Positions 41,365 through 49,532 of a stretch of DNA of 64,000 bases are shown here, piece by piece (position 1 is the first letter of the stretch; each line of letters begins with the position of its first letter). The notes under the pieces were generated by a model. That model saw nothing but the letters and a program-made list of their open reading frames with translations, had not been told where the DNA came from and ran no database searches. A program made the translations under genes and the position numbers. The DNA is from Congregicoccus sp964517665 (GTDB lineage: Bacteria; Verrucomicrobiota; Verrucomicrobiia; Opitutales; Opitutaceae). Location of the stretch: NCBI GenBank assembly GCA_964517665.1, contig CAZFCY010000003.1, positions 1-64,000 on the forward strand. The letters are read 5' to 3'.

Positions 41365-42684
41365 ATGCATCTCCTTGGTCGAATGCCTGCCGCCGGCCTG
41401 CCTTCGCACACCTCGGAAAATCACGCCGCGCTCGCGGAGCGCCTCGGTCGCGCCGCGCGCGCGGCCTCCCTGATCCTGGCCACCACGCCGGCCGAACGAA
41501 AAAACGCCGCCCTCCTGCGCCTCGCCGACCTCATCGAAGCCGCCGGGGACGCGCTCGCCGAGGCCAACGCCCGCGACCTCGCCTTCGCCTCCGATTCCGG
41601 GATCTCGGGCGCGATGCTCGATCGGTTGCGCCTCACGCCCGCGCGCATCGAAGGCATGGCCGAGGGCGTGCGTCAGATCGCGTCGCTGCCCGACCCGGTC
41701 GGCGAAGAGCTGGAGCGTTTCCAGCGCCCGAACGGCATCGACATCCAGAAGGTGCGCGTGCCCATCGGAGTCATCGGCGTCATCTACGAATCACGGCCCA
41801 ACGTCACGATCGATTGCGCCGCCCTCTGCCTGAAGGCCGGAAACGCCAGCATCCTGCGCGGCGGCAAAGAGGCGTTTCACAGCAACACCGCCCTCGCCGC
41901 CCTCGTGACGCAGGCCTTGCGCGAAACCGGCCTGCCCGAACACGCCGTGCAACTCGTTCCGACGACCGATCGCGCCGTCCTCACCGAGCTGCTCAAGCGC
42001 GACGATTTCATCCACTGCATCATTCCCCGCGGCGGCGAAGGGCTCATCCGCTTCGTGGCGGAAAACAGCCGCATCCCCGTGATCAAACACTTCAAGGGCG
42101 TCTGCTCGGTTTACGTGGACGAGCACGCCGATCCGGCCATGGCCGAGTCCATCATCGTCAACGCCAAGACCCAGCGCCCCTCCGTCTGCAACGCCGCGGA
42201 GAAACTCCTCGTCCACGAATCGATCGCGGCCGGCATCCTTCCGCGGCTCGCCCGCGCGCTGGTCGAGCGCAAGGTCGAGCTTCGTTGCGACGACCGCTCC
42301 GCCGACATCCTTTCCCAAAACCAGATCGCCCACACGCCTGCGCAGGAAGCGGATTGGGAAACCGAATACGTCGATCTCATCCTCGCCGTAAAAGTCGTCC
42401 ACGATCTCGCGGATGCCGTGGACTTCATCAACACCCACGGCAGCGCCCACAGCGACGCGATCGTGACCGCCGATCCCGCCACGGCCCAGCGCTTCCTCGA
42501 CACCGTCGATTCGGCCACGGTCTTTTGGAACGCCAGCACCCGTTTCAACGACGGCTTCGAATTCGGCTTCGGCGCCGAAATCGGCATCTCCACCGACCGC
42601 CTCCACGCCCGCGGCCCCGTCGGCCTCCGCGAACTCTGCACCTACAAATACCTCATCCGCGGCGCCGGCCAGGTGCGCGGTTGA
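41365..42684 (+). CDS. proA: Gamma-glutamyl phosphate reductase (proline synthesis)
   Basis: 439 residues from the ATG at 41365; a second in-frame ATG at 41383 is also possible. The aldehyde-dehydrogenase fold is clear: VRVPIGVIGVIYESRPNVTI, CLKAGNASILRGGKEAFHSN, IPVIKHFKGVCSVYVDE, the catalytic Cys in KTQRPSVCNAAEKLLVH, and the C-terminal EIGISTDRLHARGPVGLREL. It reduces gamma-glutamyl phosphate to the semialdehyde with NADPH. proB is not nearby, which is unusual but not rare. The gene is divergent from unknown membrane protein B and convergent with the LytTR regulator, with a 36-nt palindrome 22 bp after its stop. Confidence 0.97.
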   Translation: MHLLGRMPAAGLPSHTSENHAALAERLGRAARAASLILATTPAERKNAALLRLADLIEAAGDALAEANARDLAFASDSGISGAMLDRLRLTPARIEGMAEGVRQIASLPDPVGEELERFQRPNGIDIQKVRVPIGVIGVIYESRPNVTIDCAALCLKAGNASILRGGKEAFHSNTALAALVTQALRETGLPEHAVQLVPTTDRAVLTELLKRDDFIHCIIPRGGEGLIRFVAENSRIPVIKHFKGVCSVYVDEHADPAMAESIIVNAKTQRPSVCNAAEKLLVHESIAAGILPRLARALVERKVELRCDDRSADILSQNQIAHTPAQEADWETEYVDLILAVKVVHDLADAVDFINTHGSAHSDAIVTADPATAQRFLDTVDSATVFWNASTRFNDGFEFGFGAEIGISTDRLHARGPVGLRELCTYKYLIRGAGQVRG

Positions 42685-42705
42685 GGTTCGCCCCTCACGA
42701 CAAAA

Positions 42706-42741
42706 GCCACGATCCTGTAACGTACGCGACAGAATCGTGGC
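42706..42741. repeat. 36-nt palindromic element, copy 2 (asymmetric core)
   Basis: Core TGTAACGTACGCGACA with arms GCCACGATCC/GAATCGTGGC, flanked by AAA and TTT. It lies between convergent proA and the LytTR regulator gene. The arms are nearly identical to those of copy 4. Confidence 0.9.
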
Positions 42742-42850
42742 TTTAGAGCGAACACCGGTGGATGGTCGGGCAGGCCTCTCCGCACGTGTTCGGACGGGAT
42801 CGATCCCCCCAAGCCACACAACGCGCACGGGGACGTGCGCGTCCACCTCG

Positions 42851-43558
42851 TCAAAGCGAGAGGATCTCGCGCAGGCGCGCGGATTGGCGGCGGGACATCT
42901 CGATCTGGCGTCCACCGCGCAGCGTGACGAGCAGGTTGTCCGCCACTCCGGGATCGACGCTCTCGATCGCGGTGAGGTTGACGATGTGACGCCGGCTGGC
43001 ACGGAAGAACACGGCGGGATCGAGCCGCTCCTCGAGCGCGCTGAGTGAACGCGGGACGAGCGGCTTGTTCGCGCCGAAAAACAGGCGCGTGTAGTTGCCC
43101 TCCGATTCCATGAGCACGATGTCGGCGAGCGGCACGAGCCAGCAGCGCGCGCCGTCGCGCACGAACACACGATCGAGCGGCGGCAGCGCGGCCGCGACGG
43201 CGGGCGTCGTTTGCGCGGGCCGCAGTTTGCGCAACGCCGCGGCGAGCCGCTCGGGCGCGATCGGCTTGAGCAGGTAATCGAGCGCGTTGGCCTCGAAAGC
43301 CTGCACCGCGTGCTGGTCGAAGGCGGTCGTGAAGATCACCTGCGGCGGCGCCTCAAGCTGCTCGAGCAGATCGAAGCCCGACATGCCCGGCATCTGCACG
43401 TCGAGAAAGATCACGTCCGGCGCGAGCGACCGGATCAGCTCCAGTCCCTCCCGGCCATTGCGCGCTTCGCCGCAGATTGCGATTTCCGGATGAGCCGACA
43501 ACAATCGTCGCAACTCGGCGCGGGCGAGGCGTTCGTCGTCGATGATGAGGGCGGTCAT
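42851..43558 (-). CDS. LytTR-family response regulator
   Basis: 235 residues. Receiver domain: acidic pair Asp7-Asp8 in ALIIDDERLAR, phospho-acceptor Asp in DVIFLDVQMPGMSGFDLL, Thr in VIFTTAFDQHAVQAF, Lys in DYLLKPIAPERL. The C-terminal LytTR DNA-binding domain (VPLADIVLMESEGNYTRLFF, PAVFFRASRRHIVNLTAIES) binds DNA through beta strands. It starts 12 bp after the stop of its cognate LytS/YehU-type kinase gene, so the two are co-transcribed. Targets are unknown; the co-transcribed hydrolase gene suggests autoregulation or linked control. Confidence 0.95.
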   Translation of the reverse strand: MTALIIDDERLARAELRRLLSAHPEIAICGEARNGREGLELIRSLAPDVIFLDVQMPGMSGFDLLEQLEAPPQVIFTTAFDQHAVQAFEANALDYLLKPIAPERLAAALRKLRPAQTTPAVAAALPPLDRVFVRDGARCWLVPLADIVLMESEGNYTRLFFGANKPLVPRSLSALEERLDPAVFFRASRRHIVNLTAIESVDPGVADNLLVTLRGGRQIEMSRRQSARLREILSL

Positions 43559-43570
43559 GGCGGGTTCGAT

Positions 43571-44701
43571 TTATGATACACGCGTGTCGAACCGCAGGTG
43601 GTTCGAAGATGCTTCAGGGCTGCCGCGGTCAGACATCGGAATGCGGACGGTCGCGCGCACCGTGTTCGCGCCGGTCGCACGGATTTCGAACGCGGCCTTC
43701 GGGCCGTGCAGGACGCGAAGCCGCTCCCGCAGATTCGCGAGGCCGACGCGAGTCGAGCCGTCCGGCGATGGCGCGAGTTGCCCGGTGTTCTCGACCACGA
43801 CGACGAGCGCGTTTCCCTCGAACCGCGACACGATCGCGACCTCGCCGCCCTCAGGCAGGTGAGAGATGCCGTGCTTGAGGGCGTTTTCCACGAGCGTTTG
43901 CAAAAGCATGGCCGGAATCGCGCAATCGCGCGTGGCGGGATCGATGGCGAAGCGCGTGCGCAGCCGCTCCTCGAAACGCACCGACTCGAGCGCGAGGTAG
44001 TCCGTCGTAAACGCCATTTGATCCCCGAGCGGCTCCGTCGGACGGAGATCGCGCGCGAGGTTGTGACGCAGGATGTTCGCCAGACGCGTCACCATCTCCT
44101 GGGCCTCGGTCGGATTCTCTGCGATCAGGCCGCGCAGGCTGTTCAGGCAGTTGAAAAGAAAATGCGGGCCGAGCTGCGCTTCGAGCGCCTTGAGCCGCGC
44201 CTCGCGCATGTCGAGTTCGAGCGCGACCGCGTCTTCCCACGCCCGCCGCGCACGCGCGAGCGAGGCTGCGCCGGTATAGAGCGCGGTCCAGATCAGCGTC
44301 GCGCACGTGACGCTCGTCCACGTTGGAATCAAAAAATCCCGGCGCGCCTCGAAAGGCGGCGTCCACGTCCAAAGCGACTGCACCACGACGATCAGAGCGG
44401 TCTGAATCGCGCCGACGATCACGGCTGCGATGAAGAGCCGGACTGCCGCCCGCCCGGGGCTGAGCGCAAGCCACTCGCGCCGCCGGATGTGTCGGCGCAA
44501 CGCGTGCGTCAGCGCGATGCTGTAGAAGAAGAACAGCGTGTAACCGCCGATGATCACGGGCTGCGATCCGGCCCGCGGCAGGATCATCGCGAGCCCGGCG
44601 GCGACATAGACGCCCCAACCGAGACACTGGCCGAGCCAGTAGGCGATCGCCCACGCCCGGGACGATCGCGGCGGGCCGGAAAGGCGGGCGCGGCTCATCA
44701 T
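43571..44701 (-). CDS. Sensor histidine kinase, LytS/YehU type (His_kinase family)
   Basis: 376 residues. Four membrane segments lie in the first ~150 residues (YWLGQCLGWGVYVAAGLAMI, VIIGGYTLFFFYSIALTHAL, AVRLFIAAVIVGAIQTALIV, TCATLIWTALYTGAASLA), with little outside the membrane. A coiled linker (LELDMREARLKALEAQLGPH) leads into the phospho-accepting His of GPHFLFNCLNSLRGL. The ATP-binding part has LVENALKHGISHLPEG (N box) and GVGL-like TRVGLANLRERL. It overlaps the end of the hydrolase gene by 4 bp (ATGA, 44698-44701) and precedes the LytTR regulator gene by 12 bp. It senses an unknown membrane or envelope cue. Confidence 0.95.
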   Translation of the reverse strand: MMSRARLSGPPRSSRAWAIAYWLGQCLGWGVYVAAGLAMILPRAGSQPVIIGGYTLFFFYSIALTHALRRHIRRREWLALSPGRAAVRLFIAAVIVGAIQTALIVVVQSLWTWTPPFEARRDFLIPTWTSVTCATLIWTALYTGAASLARARRAWEDAVALELDMREARLKALEAQLGPHFLFNCLNSLRGLIAENPTEAQEMVTRLANILRHNLARDLRPTEPLGDQMAFTTDYLALESVRFEERLRTRFAIDPATRDCAIPAMLLQTLVENALKHGISHLPEGGEVAIVSRFEGNALVVVVENTGQLAPSPDGSTRVGLANLRERLRVLHGPKAAFEIRATGANTVRATVRIPMSDRGSPEASSNHLRFDTRVS

Positions 44702-45618
44702 TCGCTCGTTGCCGGCGAGGCGGCGGCGGTCGCGGCGAGAAATGCCTCGATCCGAGCGAACGTCCAGTCGGGTTCATCCAGCATGATGAAATGACGGGCT
44801 GTATCCGTTATCTCGATACGCGCGCCGGCGAGCGCCGCGTACTGGGCGCGGTAGGTTTGCTCGATGAACTCGTGGCTCGAATACGGCGCGTAACCGACCC
44901 AGGCGGCGAGCGCGAGGGCGGGAACCCGGATGCGCGCCAGCTCCGGACGCAGGTCGGCGACGCACATTTCAGTCATGGCTTTTGCCATCGTGGCCGGATC
45001 GGACGCAAGCCCCCACGCGATGATTCGATCGAGATCGGCCGCGCTCGCGGCCATGGTGCTGCCGTTCGGGCCGCCGCGGATCATGCCCGCATAGGCTTCC
45101 GCATCCATGCGGGAAAACGCGCCGACCATGCCGTCGGCCGCCTGTCGGGCCTCGGCCGCCGTCGCGCCCGGGCGCATGACGCCCATGAAAAACGGCAGGC
45201 TGTCGATCAAAACGAGCGCGCCGGGCAGCTCCGGATTCCTGGCCGCAAGATCGAGCGCCAGAAACCCGCCAAGACTGTGTCCGACGATCACCGGACGATC
45301 CAGTTTCTCGTCGCGAATATAACGCGCGAGATCCGCGCGCACCGTCGCGAGCAACGGCTCCTCGGTGGTCGCGGCGGATGCGCCGGCGAAGCCCGCGAGC
45401 GACAGCACATGGCATTCGAACCGGTCAGCGAAATGAGCGACCGTGGCATCCCAGACCTCGCCCGGACACGCCAGACCCGGGATCAATATCATCGGCCGCC
45501 CTCCGCCCGTGACCCGGACAGTGAAGGTGTTCGTTTCCGCGGCGCGCACCGCCGTCGTTGTGAGTGTGAGCGCGAGCATGAACGCAGGCGCAGCGCAGAA
45601 CAGGATTCGTTTTTTCAT
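44698..45618 (-). CDS. Exported alpha/beta hydrolase, first gene of a two-component operon
   Basis: 306 residues from the ATG at 45618 (MKKRILFCAAPAFMLALTLT, signal peptide). An alpha/beta-hydrolase fold with RPMILIPGLACPGEVW (oxyanion region), nucleophile Ser in PVIVGHSLGGFLALDL, an acid in the DPATMAKAMTEM/VPALALAAW region, and a C-terminal His in TARHFIMLDEP. The substrate is unknown. Its stop overlaps the kinase gene start (ATGA), so hydrolase, kinase and LytTR regulator form one operon. That link is uncommon and suggests the enzyme makes or removes the signal the kinase senses, which is an inference. Three 36-nt palindromes lie upstream. Confidence 0.88.
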   Translation of the reverse strand: MKKRILFCAAPAFMLALTLTTTAVRAAETNTFTVRVTGGGRPMILIPGLACPGEVWDATVAHFADRFECHVLSLAGFAGASAATTEEPLLATVRADLARYIRDEKLDRPVIVGHSLGGFLALDLAARNPELPGALVLIDSLPFFMGVMRPGATAAEARQAADGMVGAFSRMDAEAYAGMIRGGPNGSTMAASAADLDRIIAWGLASDPATMAKAMTEMCVADLRPELARIRVPALALAAWVGYAPYSSHEFIEQTYRAQYAALAGARIEITDTARHFIMLDEPDWTFARIEAFLAATAAASPATSE

Positions 45619-45724
45619 AACGAGCCCGTGAAACCGGATGCGCACGCCGTCAGCGGGCGAATTCGGATGAACGGCGCCACGACGTGACGAGCGGAGCCGC
45701 CAGCCTTCGGCACATCGTTGGAAT

Positions 45725-45760
45725 GCCACGATTATGTAACGTACGTTACAAAGTTATGGC
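45725..45760. repeat. 36-nt palindromic element, copy 3 (symmetric core)
   Basis: Core TGTAACGTACGTTACA with arms GCCACGATTA/AAGTTATGGC and a trailing TTT. It lies 107 bp upstream of the hydrolase start, in the divergent region 45619-46104, which holds no gene I can support. Confidence 0.9.
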
Positions 45761-45901
45761 TTTAACAGATGCCTGCACTTTGAAGGTGGTCGCGGGCGTC
45801 CCCGCCCGTGGTTTGGGGCAGGTCGAACCGCCACTCGCACAACCTGGTTTCTCGGACGGAAGGGCGACGCACGGTCGCCAACCTCAACACTCCGCTGGAA
45901 A

Positions 45902-45937
45902 GCCACGATTCTGTAACGTACGCGACAGAATCGTGGC
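45902..45937. repeat. 36-nt palindromic element, copy 4 (asymmetric core)
   Basis: Core TGTAACGTACGCGACA with perfectly pairing arms GCCACGATTC/GAATCGTGGC. Only the two central mismatched dinucleotides (AA against CG) break the palindrome. Divergent intergenic region. Confidence 0.9.
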
Positions 45938-45980
45938 GTTTACCTCCGTGGCCGCGCGTAACCCGCGCGGTAAGTTGGAA

Positions 45981-46016
45981 GCCAAAAAACTGTCGCGTAC
46001 GTTACAGATTTTTGGC
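45981..46016. repeat. 36-nt palindromic element, copy 5 (asymmetric core, opposite orientation)
   Basis: Core TGTCGCGTACGTTACA, the reverse orientation of copies 2, 4 and 6. Arms GCCAAAAAAC/GATTTTTGGC pair except for one position. It lies 88 bp before the methyltransferase start. Confidence 0.9.
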
Positions 46017-46104
46017 TTTAGCGGGTGTCAGAGGATCGACAGGCCCTCACCGCTTGAACGTGGTCAGGCTTGTCAGTTTCGATCCGTTATCCCACCGCCT
46101 TTGC

Positions 46105-46887
46105 ATGTCTTCAGATATCCCGACGGATGCACGCCAGCGCTTCTCGGATCGTGTGGCGGACTATGTCCAGTTTCGTCCGTCCTATCCGGATGGAGTGATC
46201 GAGGCGCTGAAAATCCACGTCGGGCTCGGGCCGGGCATCGACGTCGCCGACATCGGAGCGGGAACCGGCATTTTCACGCGCCTCCTGCTCGACACGGATG
46301 CTCGCGTCCACGCGCTCGAGCCCAACACGCCAATGCGCGACGCCCTGCTCGCCTCCTCGCGCGGTCACGTGCGTCTGTGCGTCAGCGACGGCAACGCCGA
46401 GAACACAGGCCTGCCGGATCGCAGCGTCGATCTCGTCACGGCGGCGCAGGCATTTCACTGGTTCAAGCGCGACGAAGCGCGGCGCGAGTTCGCCCGCATC
46501 CTCCGGCCGGAAAGCCATGTCGCGTTGATCTGGAACACGCGGCTCGACGACGCCACGCCGTTTCTGGTCGACTACGAACAACTCCTCCGTCGCTGGTCCG
46601 CGGATTACACCGCCGTCGATCACCGGCGCATCGACGCCGCTTCGATCGCGCCGTTCTTCGCGCCGAATGCGGTTCGGACGTTCACCTTCCCCAACGAGCA
46701 ACGCTTCGACTTCGCGGGTCTGCGCGGCCGTCTGTTATCCTCCTCCTACGCGCCCGCTGCCGGCCACCCCAACCATGAGCCCATGCTCGCGGACCTCCGC
46801 GCCATCTTCGACCGTCATCAAAGCGCAGGCTCCATCTCCTTCCTCTACCGAACGGAACTCCACCTCGGAAACCTCGACCTCGCCTGA
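46105..46887 (+). CDS. Class I SAM-dependent methyltransferase
   Basis: 260 residues from the ATG at 46105. The N-terminal segment RFSDRVADYVQFRPSYPDGV precedes motif I, VADIGAGTGIFTRLLL, where the AdoMet-binding glycines lie. ALEPNTPMRDALLA is motif II, and DRSVDLVTAAQAFHWFKRDE is the region usually found in methyltransferase type 11 proteins that use small-molecule substrates. The substrate is unknown. The gene stands alone, bracketed by five copies of the 36-nt palindrome (three upstream, two downstream), the densest cluster in the window. Whether the element and gene travel together is an open question. Confidence 0.9.
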   Translation: MSSDIPTDARQRFSDRVADYVQFRPSYPDGVIEALKIHVGLGPGIDVADIGAGTGIFTRLLLDTDARVHALEPNTPMRDALLASSRGHVRLCVSDGNAENTGLPDRSVDLVTAAQAFHWFKRDEARREFARILRPESHVALIWNTRLDDATPFLVDYEQLLRRWSADYTAVDHRRIDAASIAPFFAPNAVRTFTFPNEQRFDFAGLRGRLLSSSYAPAAGHPNHEPMLADLRAIFDRHQSAGSISFLYRTELHLGNLDLA

Positions 46888-46907
46888 CGGGCCGCCGAAA
46901 ACCAAAA

Positions 46908-46943
46908 GCCAAAATCCCGTAACGTACGCGACAGGATTCCGGC
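46908..46943. repeat. 36-nt palindromic element, copy 6 (asymmetric core)
   Basis: Core CGTAACGTACGCGACA (first base C instead of T) with arms GCCAAAATCC/GGATTCCGGC, flanked by AAA and TTT. It begins 20 bp after the methyltransferase stop. Confidence 0.9.
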
Positions 46944-46974
46944 TTTAAACGATCGATGGCGACAGAGGTCTGAA

Positions 46975-47010
46975 GCCGATATTTTGTCGCGTACGTTACA
47001 GAATTGCGGC
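46975..47010. repeat. 36-nt palindromic element, copy 7 (asymmetric core, opposite orientation)
   Basis: Core TGTCGCGTACGTTACA with arms GCCGATATTT/GAATTGCGGC, the most diverged arms of the set. It ends 15 bp from the panD stop, between convergent genes. Confidence 0.88.
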
Positions 47011-47025
47011 TTTGAGACCTTGCTG

Positions 47026-47394
47026 TCAGGCGCGGAGTGAGGCGTCTTCGGCCAGCGGGCGGTTTTCGCGGTCGAGGAGGACAACGGTCGGGCGATGCTT
47101 GCGCGCCTCTTCGGGCTCGAACTCGGCGTAGGCGGCGATGATGACCTGGTCGCCGCGTTGCACGAGGCGGGCGGCGGCTCCGTTGAGCATGATCTGGCCA
47201 CGCTCGTGGCCGGTGATGACGTATGTGGTGAAACGCGCGCCGGTGGTCACATTGTAGATGTCCACGCGCTCGTAGGGCAGCAGCCCGGCGGCGCGGATCA
47301 GCTCGGGCGCGATCGCGATCGAACCCTCGTAGTCGAGGTCGGCGCCGGTGACGGTCGCGCGGTGAAGTTTGGCTTTGAGCAAGGTGACTCGCAT
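47026..47394 (-). CDS. panD: Aspartate 1-decarboxylase (beta-alanine synthesis)
   Basis: 122 residues, normal length. The self-cleavage site Gly24-Ser25 is present in DYEGSIAIAPEL; processing at this bond makes the pyruvoyl group. MRVTLLKAKLHRATVTGADL is the typical start, and ERVDIYNVTTGARFTTYVI and GQIMLNGAAARLVQRGDQVI match the family barrel. It makes beta-alanine for pantothenate. It is the last gene of the minus-strand panB-panC-coaBC-coaX-panD series, 55 bp after coaX. The last ~15 residues (ENRPLAEDASLRA) are variable in the family. Confidence 0.97.
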   Translation of the reverse strand: MRVTLLKAKLHRATVTGADLDYEGSIAIAPELIRAAGLLPYERVDIYNVTTGARFTTYVITGHERGQIMLNGAAARLVQRGDQVIIAAYAEFEPEEARKHRPTVVLLDRENRPLAEDASLRA

Positions 47395-47449
47395 GGTCGC
47401 GATGGGTTGAAATGGTTTCGGCGCCGTTCCTGGCGCGAAGAGGTGTTTC

Positions 47450-48235
47450 TCAGGCGATCGTGCCCTCGGCGTTCAGGGCGGAGGCGATGCGCAGGCCGCG
47501 CAGCACGAGGTCCGGGACGATTTCATCGAAGAGCGCCTCCGCCTCGAAGAGCCGCGCAAAACCGCCGGTGCCGATGACCAGCGGCGGCCGATCCTCGAAC
47601 ACCTCGGTGGTCAATCCGCTGATCAACTCGCGGATGGCGCCGACCTGGCCGAAGAACACGCCCGACTGGATGCTCTCGATCGTGCTGCGCCCGAGCACGT
47701 GCGCGGGGCGGGCGATCTCGACCGCGGGCAGGCGCGCGGTCTTGCCCGCGAGCGCGTCGACCGAGATGGCGAGGCCCGGAAGGATGCAGCCTCCGAGGTA
47801 GTCGCGCCCGGCGGTGAGCACGTCGAAGGCGGTGGCCGTGCCGCAATCGATCACGACCGCATCGCGACCGGGAAACAGATGCGCGGCCGCCACCGCGTTG
47901 GCGATGCGATCGGCGCCGACCTCGAGCGGGTTGCGGTATTTGATCTTCAGGCCGGTCTTCACTCCGGGCTGGAGGAGGAACGGCTCGGTACTGAAATACT
48001 TCACGCACGCGGCGCGCAGCGGATAGACCACCGAGGGCACGACCGAGCAGATCGCGACGCTACGGACGGCGAACGGATCGAGGTCGTTCTCGCGCAGCAC
48101 GGCACGGAGAAACAACCCGAGTTCGTCGGACGAACCGATCGGATGCGTGGTGCGCCGGAACTGCACGCGCAGCGTTTCGCCGTCGTAGACGCCGCCGTGG
48201 ATGGTGCTGTTTCCCACATCGAGACAGAGTTGCAT
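47450..48235 (-). CDS. coaX: Type III pantothenate kinase
   Basis: 261 residues from the ATG at 48235, four bases after the coaBC stop; upstream frame extensions would overlap coaBC and are rejected. MQLCLDVGNSTIHGGVYDG is the N-terminal phosphate-binding motif. GADRIANAVAAAHLFPGRDA and VVIDCGTATAFDVLTAG give the pantothenate and second phosphate motifs. PGLAISVDALAGKTARLP and PPLVIGTGGFARLF complete the acetate/sugar kinase fold. It phosphorylates pantothenate in the first step of CoA synthesis; type III enzymes are not inhibited by CoA and need a monovalent cation. Confidence 0.96.
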   Translation of the reverse strand: MQLCLDVGNSTIHGGVYDGETLRVQFRRTTHPIGSSDELGLFLRAVLRENDLDPFAVRSVAICSVVPSVVYPLRAACVKYFSTEPFLLQPGVKTGLKIKYRNPLEVGADRIANAVAAAHLFPGRDAVVIDCGTATAFDVLTAGRDYLGGCILPGLAISVDALAGKTARLPAVEIARPAHVLGRSTIESIQSGVFFGQVGAIRELISGLTTEVFEDRPPLVIGTGGFARLFEAEALFDEIVPDLVLRGLRIASALNAEGTIA

Positions 48236-48239
48236 GAGA

Positions 48240-49532
48240 TCAGGAGGTCGCTGTTTGCGCAGGCTGCGGCGCCGCACGCGCCACCGTGTCGGCGAGCAGC
48301 CGGCCGAGTGTATCCGCAAGTTGGATACGCGTCTGCGCGCGCACCGGTTCGCCGCCGCCGGCCGGATGAATCGTGGCCGGAAACGCCTCCGGTTCCCGGC
48401 CGCGCTCCGAAAGATCGTTGTGCACGACGAGATCGGCTCGCGAGTGGGCGAAGAGCGCGCCGACGGCGGCGCGGGCCGATTGCGCATCCGCGTCGCGCGT
48501 GAGCTTGAAGGCGACAACGCGCACGCCGGGATTCGCGCTCCACTCGCGAAGGTGATCGACGAGTTTCGGATTCGGCCGCAGGCGGATGGAAACTTCGCGG
48601 CCTGAATCGATCTTCCCGATCGCGGGCGCGACAGGCTTTCCATCCACCGTGATGGACGCGACCGAGTAATCACCCACCGCCGCGGCATGGATCACGGCAT
48701 CGAAGCGCGCGCCGCCGAGCGTCGAGCGGAGCGCGCGCTCGAGTTCGGCGAAGCTGCCGTACTCGATCGTCGCCACGCCATCGGGCGCGGGAGCGGAGCG
48801 GAGCGCGCGCAGGAGCGTGACCTCGTGCCCGCTCGCCGCGAGGCGCGCGGCGATGAGCGCGCCGGTGCGCCCGGTGCTGAAGTTGCCGATGGAGCGCACG
48901 CCGTCGATCGGCTCCCCGGCGCCGCCGGATGTAACCAGAATCCGGATACGCGGTTGCGCGGGCGTGGACGGAGCGACGGCGGGCGGAATTTTCGGCGCGA
49001 GGCGCGCGCGGATGGCGGCGAGCACGTCGTCCGGCTCGATCAGCCGGCCTTCGCCCTCGTCACCGCAGGCCATGCGACCGCGCGCGACGGGCAGCACCTC
49101 CACGCCCCAACCACGCAGGCGCTCGACGGAAGCGCGCGTGGCGGGATGCGCCCACATCGCGGGATTCATGGCGGGCGCGAGCAGGAACGGCTTTTTCCAG
49201 TCGTGCGCGAGAAAGAGAGTCGAGAGCAGGTCGTCGCCCGCGCCGGCGGCGAGACGGTTGATGGTGTTCGCCGTGGCCGGGCAAAGGACGACGAGGTCGG
49301 CCCACTTCACGAGGTTGATGTGTTCCATCGCCGTCCCCGGCTCCCACAAATCGGAGCGCGCCGGGCGGCCGGTCAGGCCCTCGAGCGTGGCCGCGCCGAT
49401 GAAGCGCAACGCGGCCGGCGTCGCCACGGTCTGGACCTCGTGTCCATCCTGCGCGAGACGCGAGATGACGGCGCAGGCCTTCCACGCCGCGATCGAACCG
49501 GACAGTTCAAAGAGGATCTTCGATGCGGACAT
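48240..49532 (-). CDS. coaBC: Bifunctional phosphopantothenoylcysteine decarboxylase/phosphopantothenate-cysteine ligase
   Basis: 430 residues from the ATG at 49532 (MSASKILFELSGSIAAWKA); this start overlaps the panC stop by 26 bp. The flavoprotein CoaC half (about 1-185) has HINLVKWADLVVLCPATANT, LLAPAMNPAMWAHPATR and the catalytic Cys in RGRMACGDEGEGRL. The CoaB half (about 205-430) has ILVTSGGAGEPIDGVRSIGN, FSTGRTGALIAARLAASGHE and a lysine-bearing IGKIDSGREVSIRLRPNPKL. The CoaB motifs depart from the common forms (TSGGAGEP for TAGGTREP, KIDS for KIKK), so this is a divergent type. It converts phosphopantothenate and cysteine to phosphopantetheine. Confidence 0.93.
   Translation of the reverse strand: MSASKILFELSGSIAAWKACAVISRLAQDGHEVQTVATPAALRFIGAATLEGLTGRPARSDLWEPGTAMEHINLVKWADLVVLCPATANTINRLAAGAGDDLLSTLFLAHDWKKPFLLAPAMNPAMWAHPATRASVERLRGWGVEVLPVARGRMACGDEGEGRLIEPDDVLAAIRARLAPKIPPAVAPSTPAQPRIRILVTSGGAGEPIDGVRSIGNFSTGRTGALIAARLAASGHEVTLLRALRSAPAPDGVATIEYGSFAELERALRSTLGGARFDAVIHAAAVGDYSVASITVDGKPVAPAIGKIDSGREVSIRLRPNPKLVDHLREWSANPGVRVVAFKLTRDADAQSARAAVGALFAHSRADLVVHNDLSERGREPEAFPATIHPAGGGEPVRAQTRIQLADTLGRLLADTVARAAPQPAQTATS

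Noticed and set aside
45725..47010. The palindrome cluster as a CRISPR array
   Set aside because: Spacing is irregular (about 80, 180, 890 and 70 bp), a gene lies within the cluster, the arms vary and no cas gene is near.
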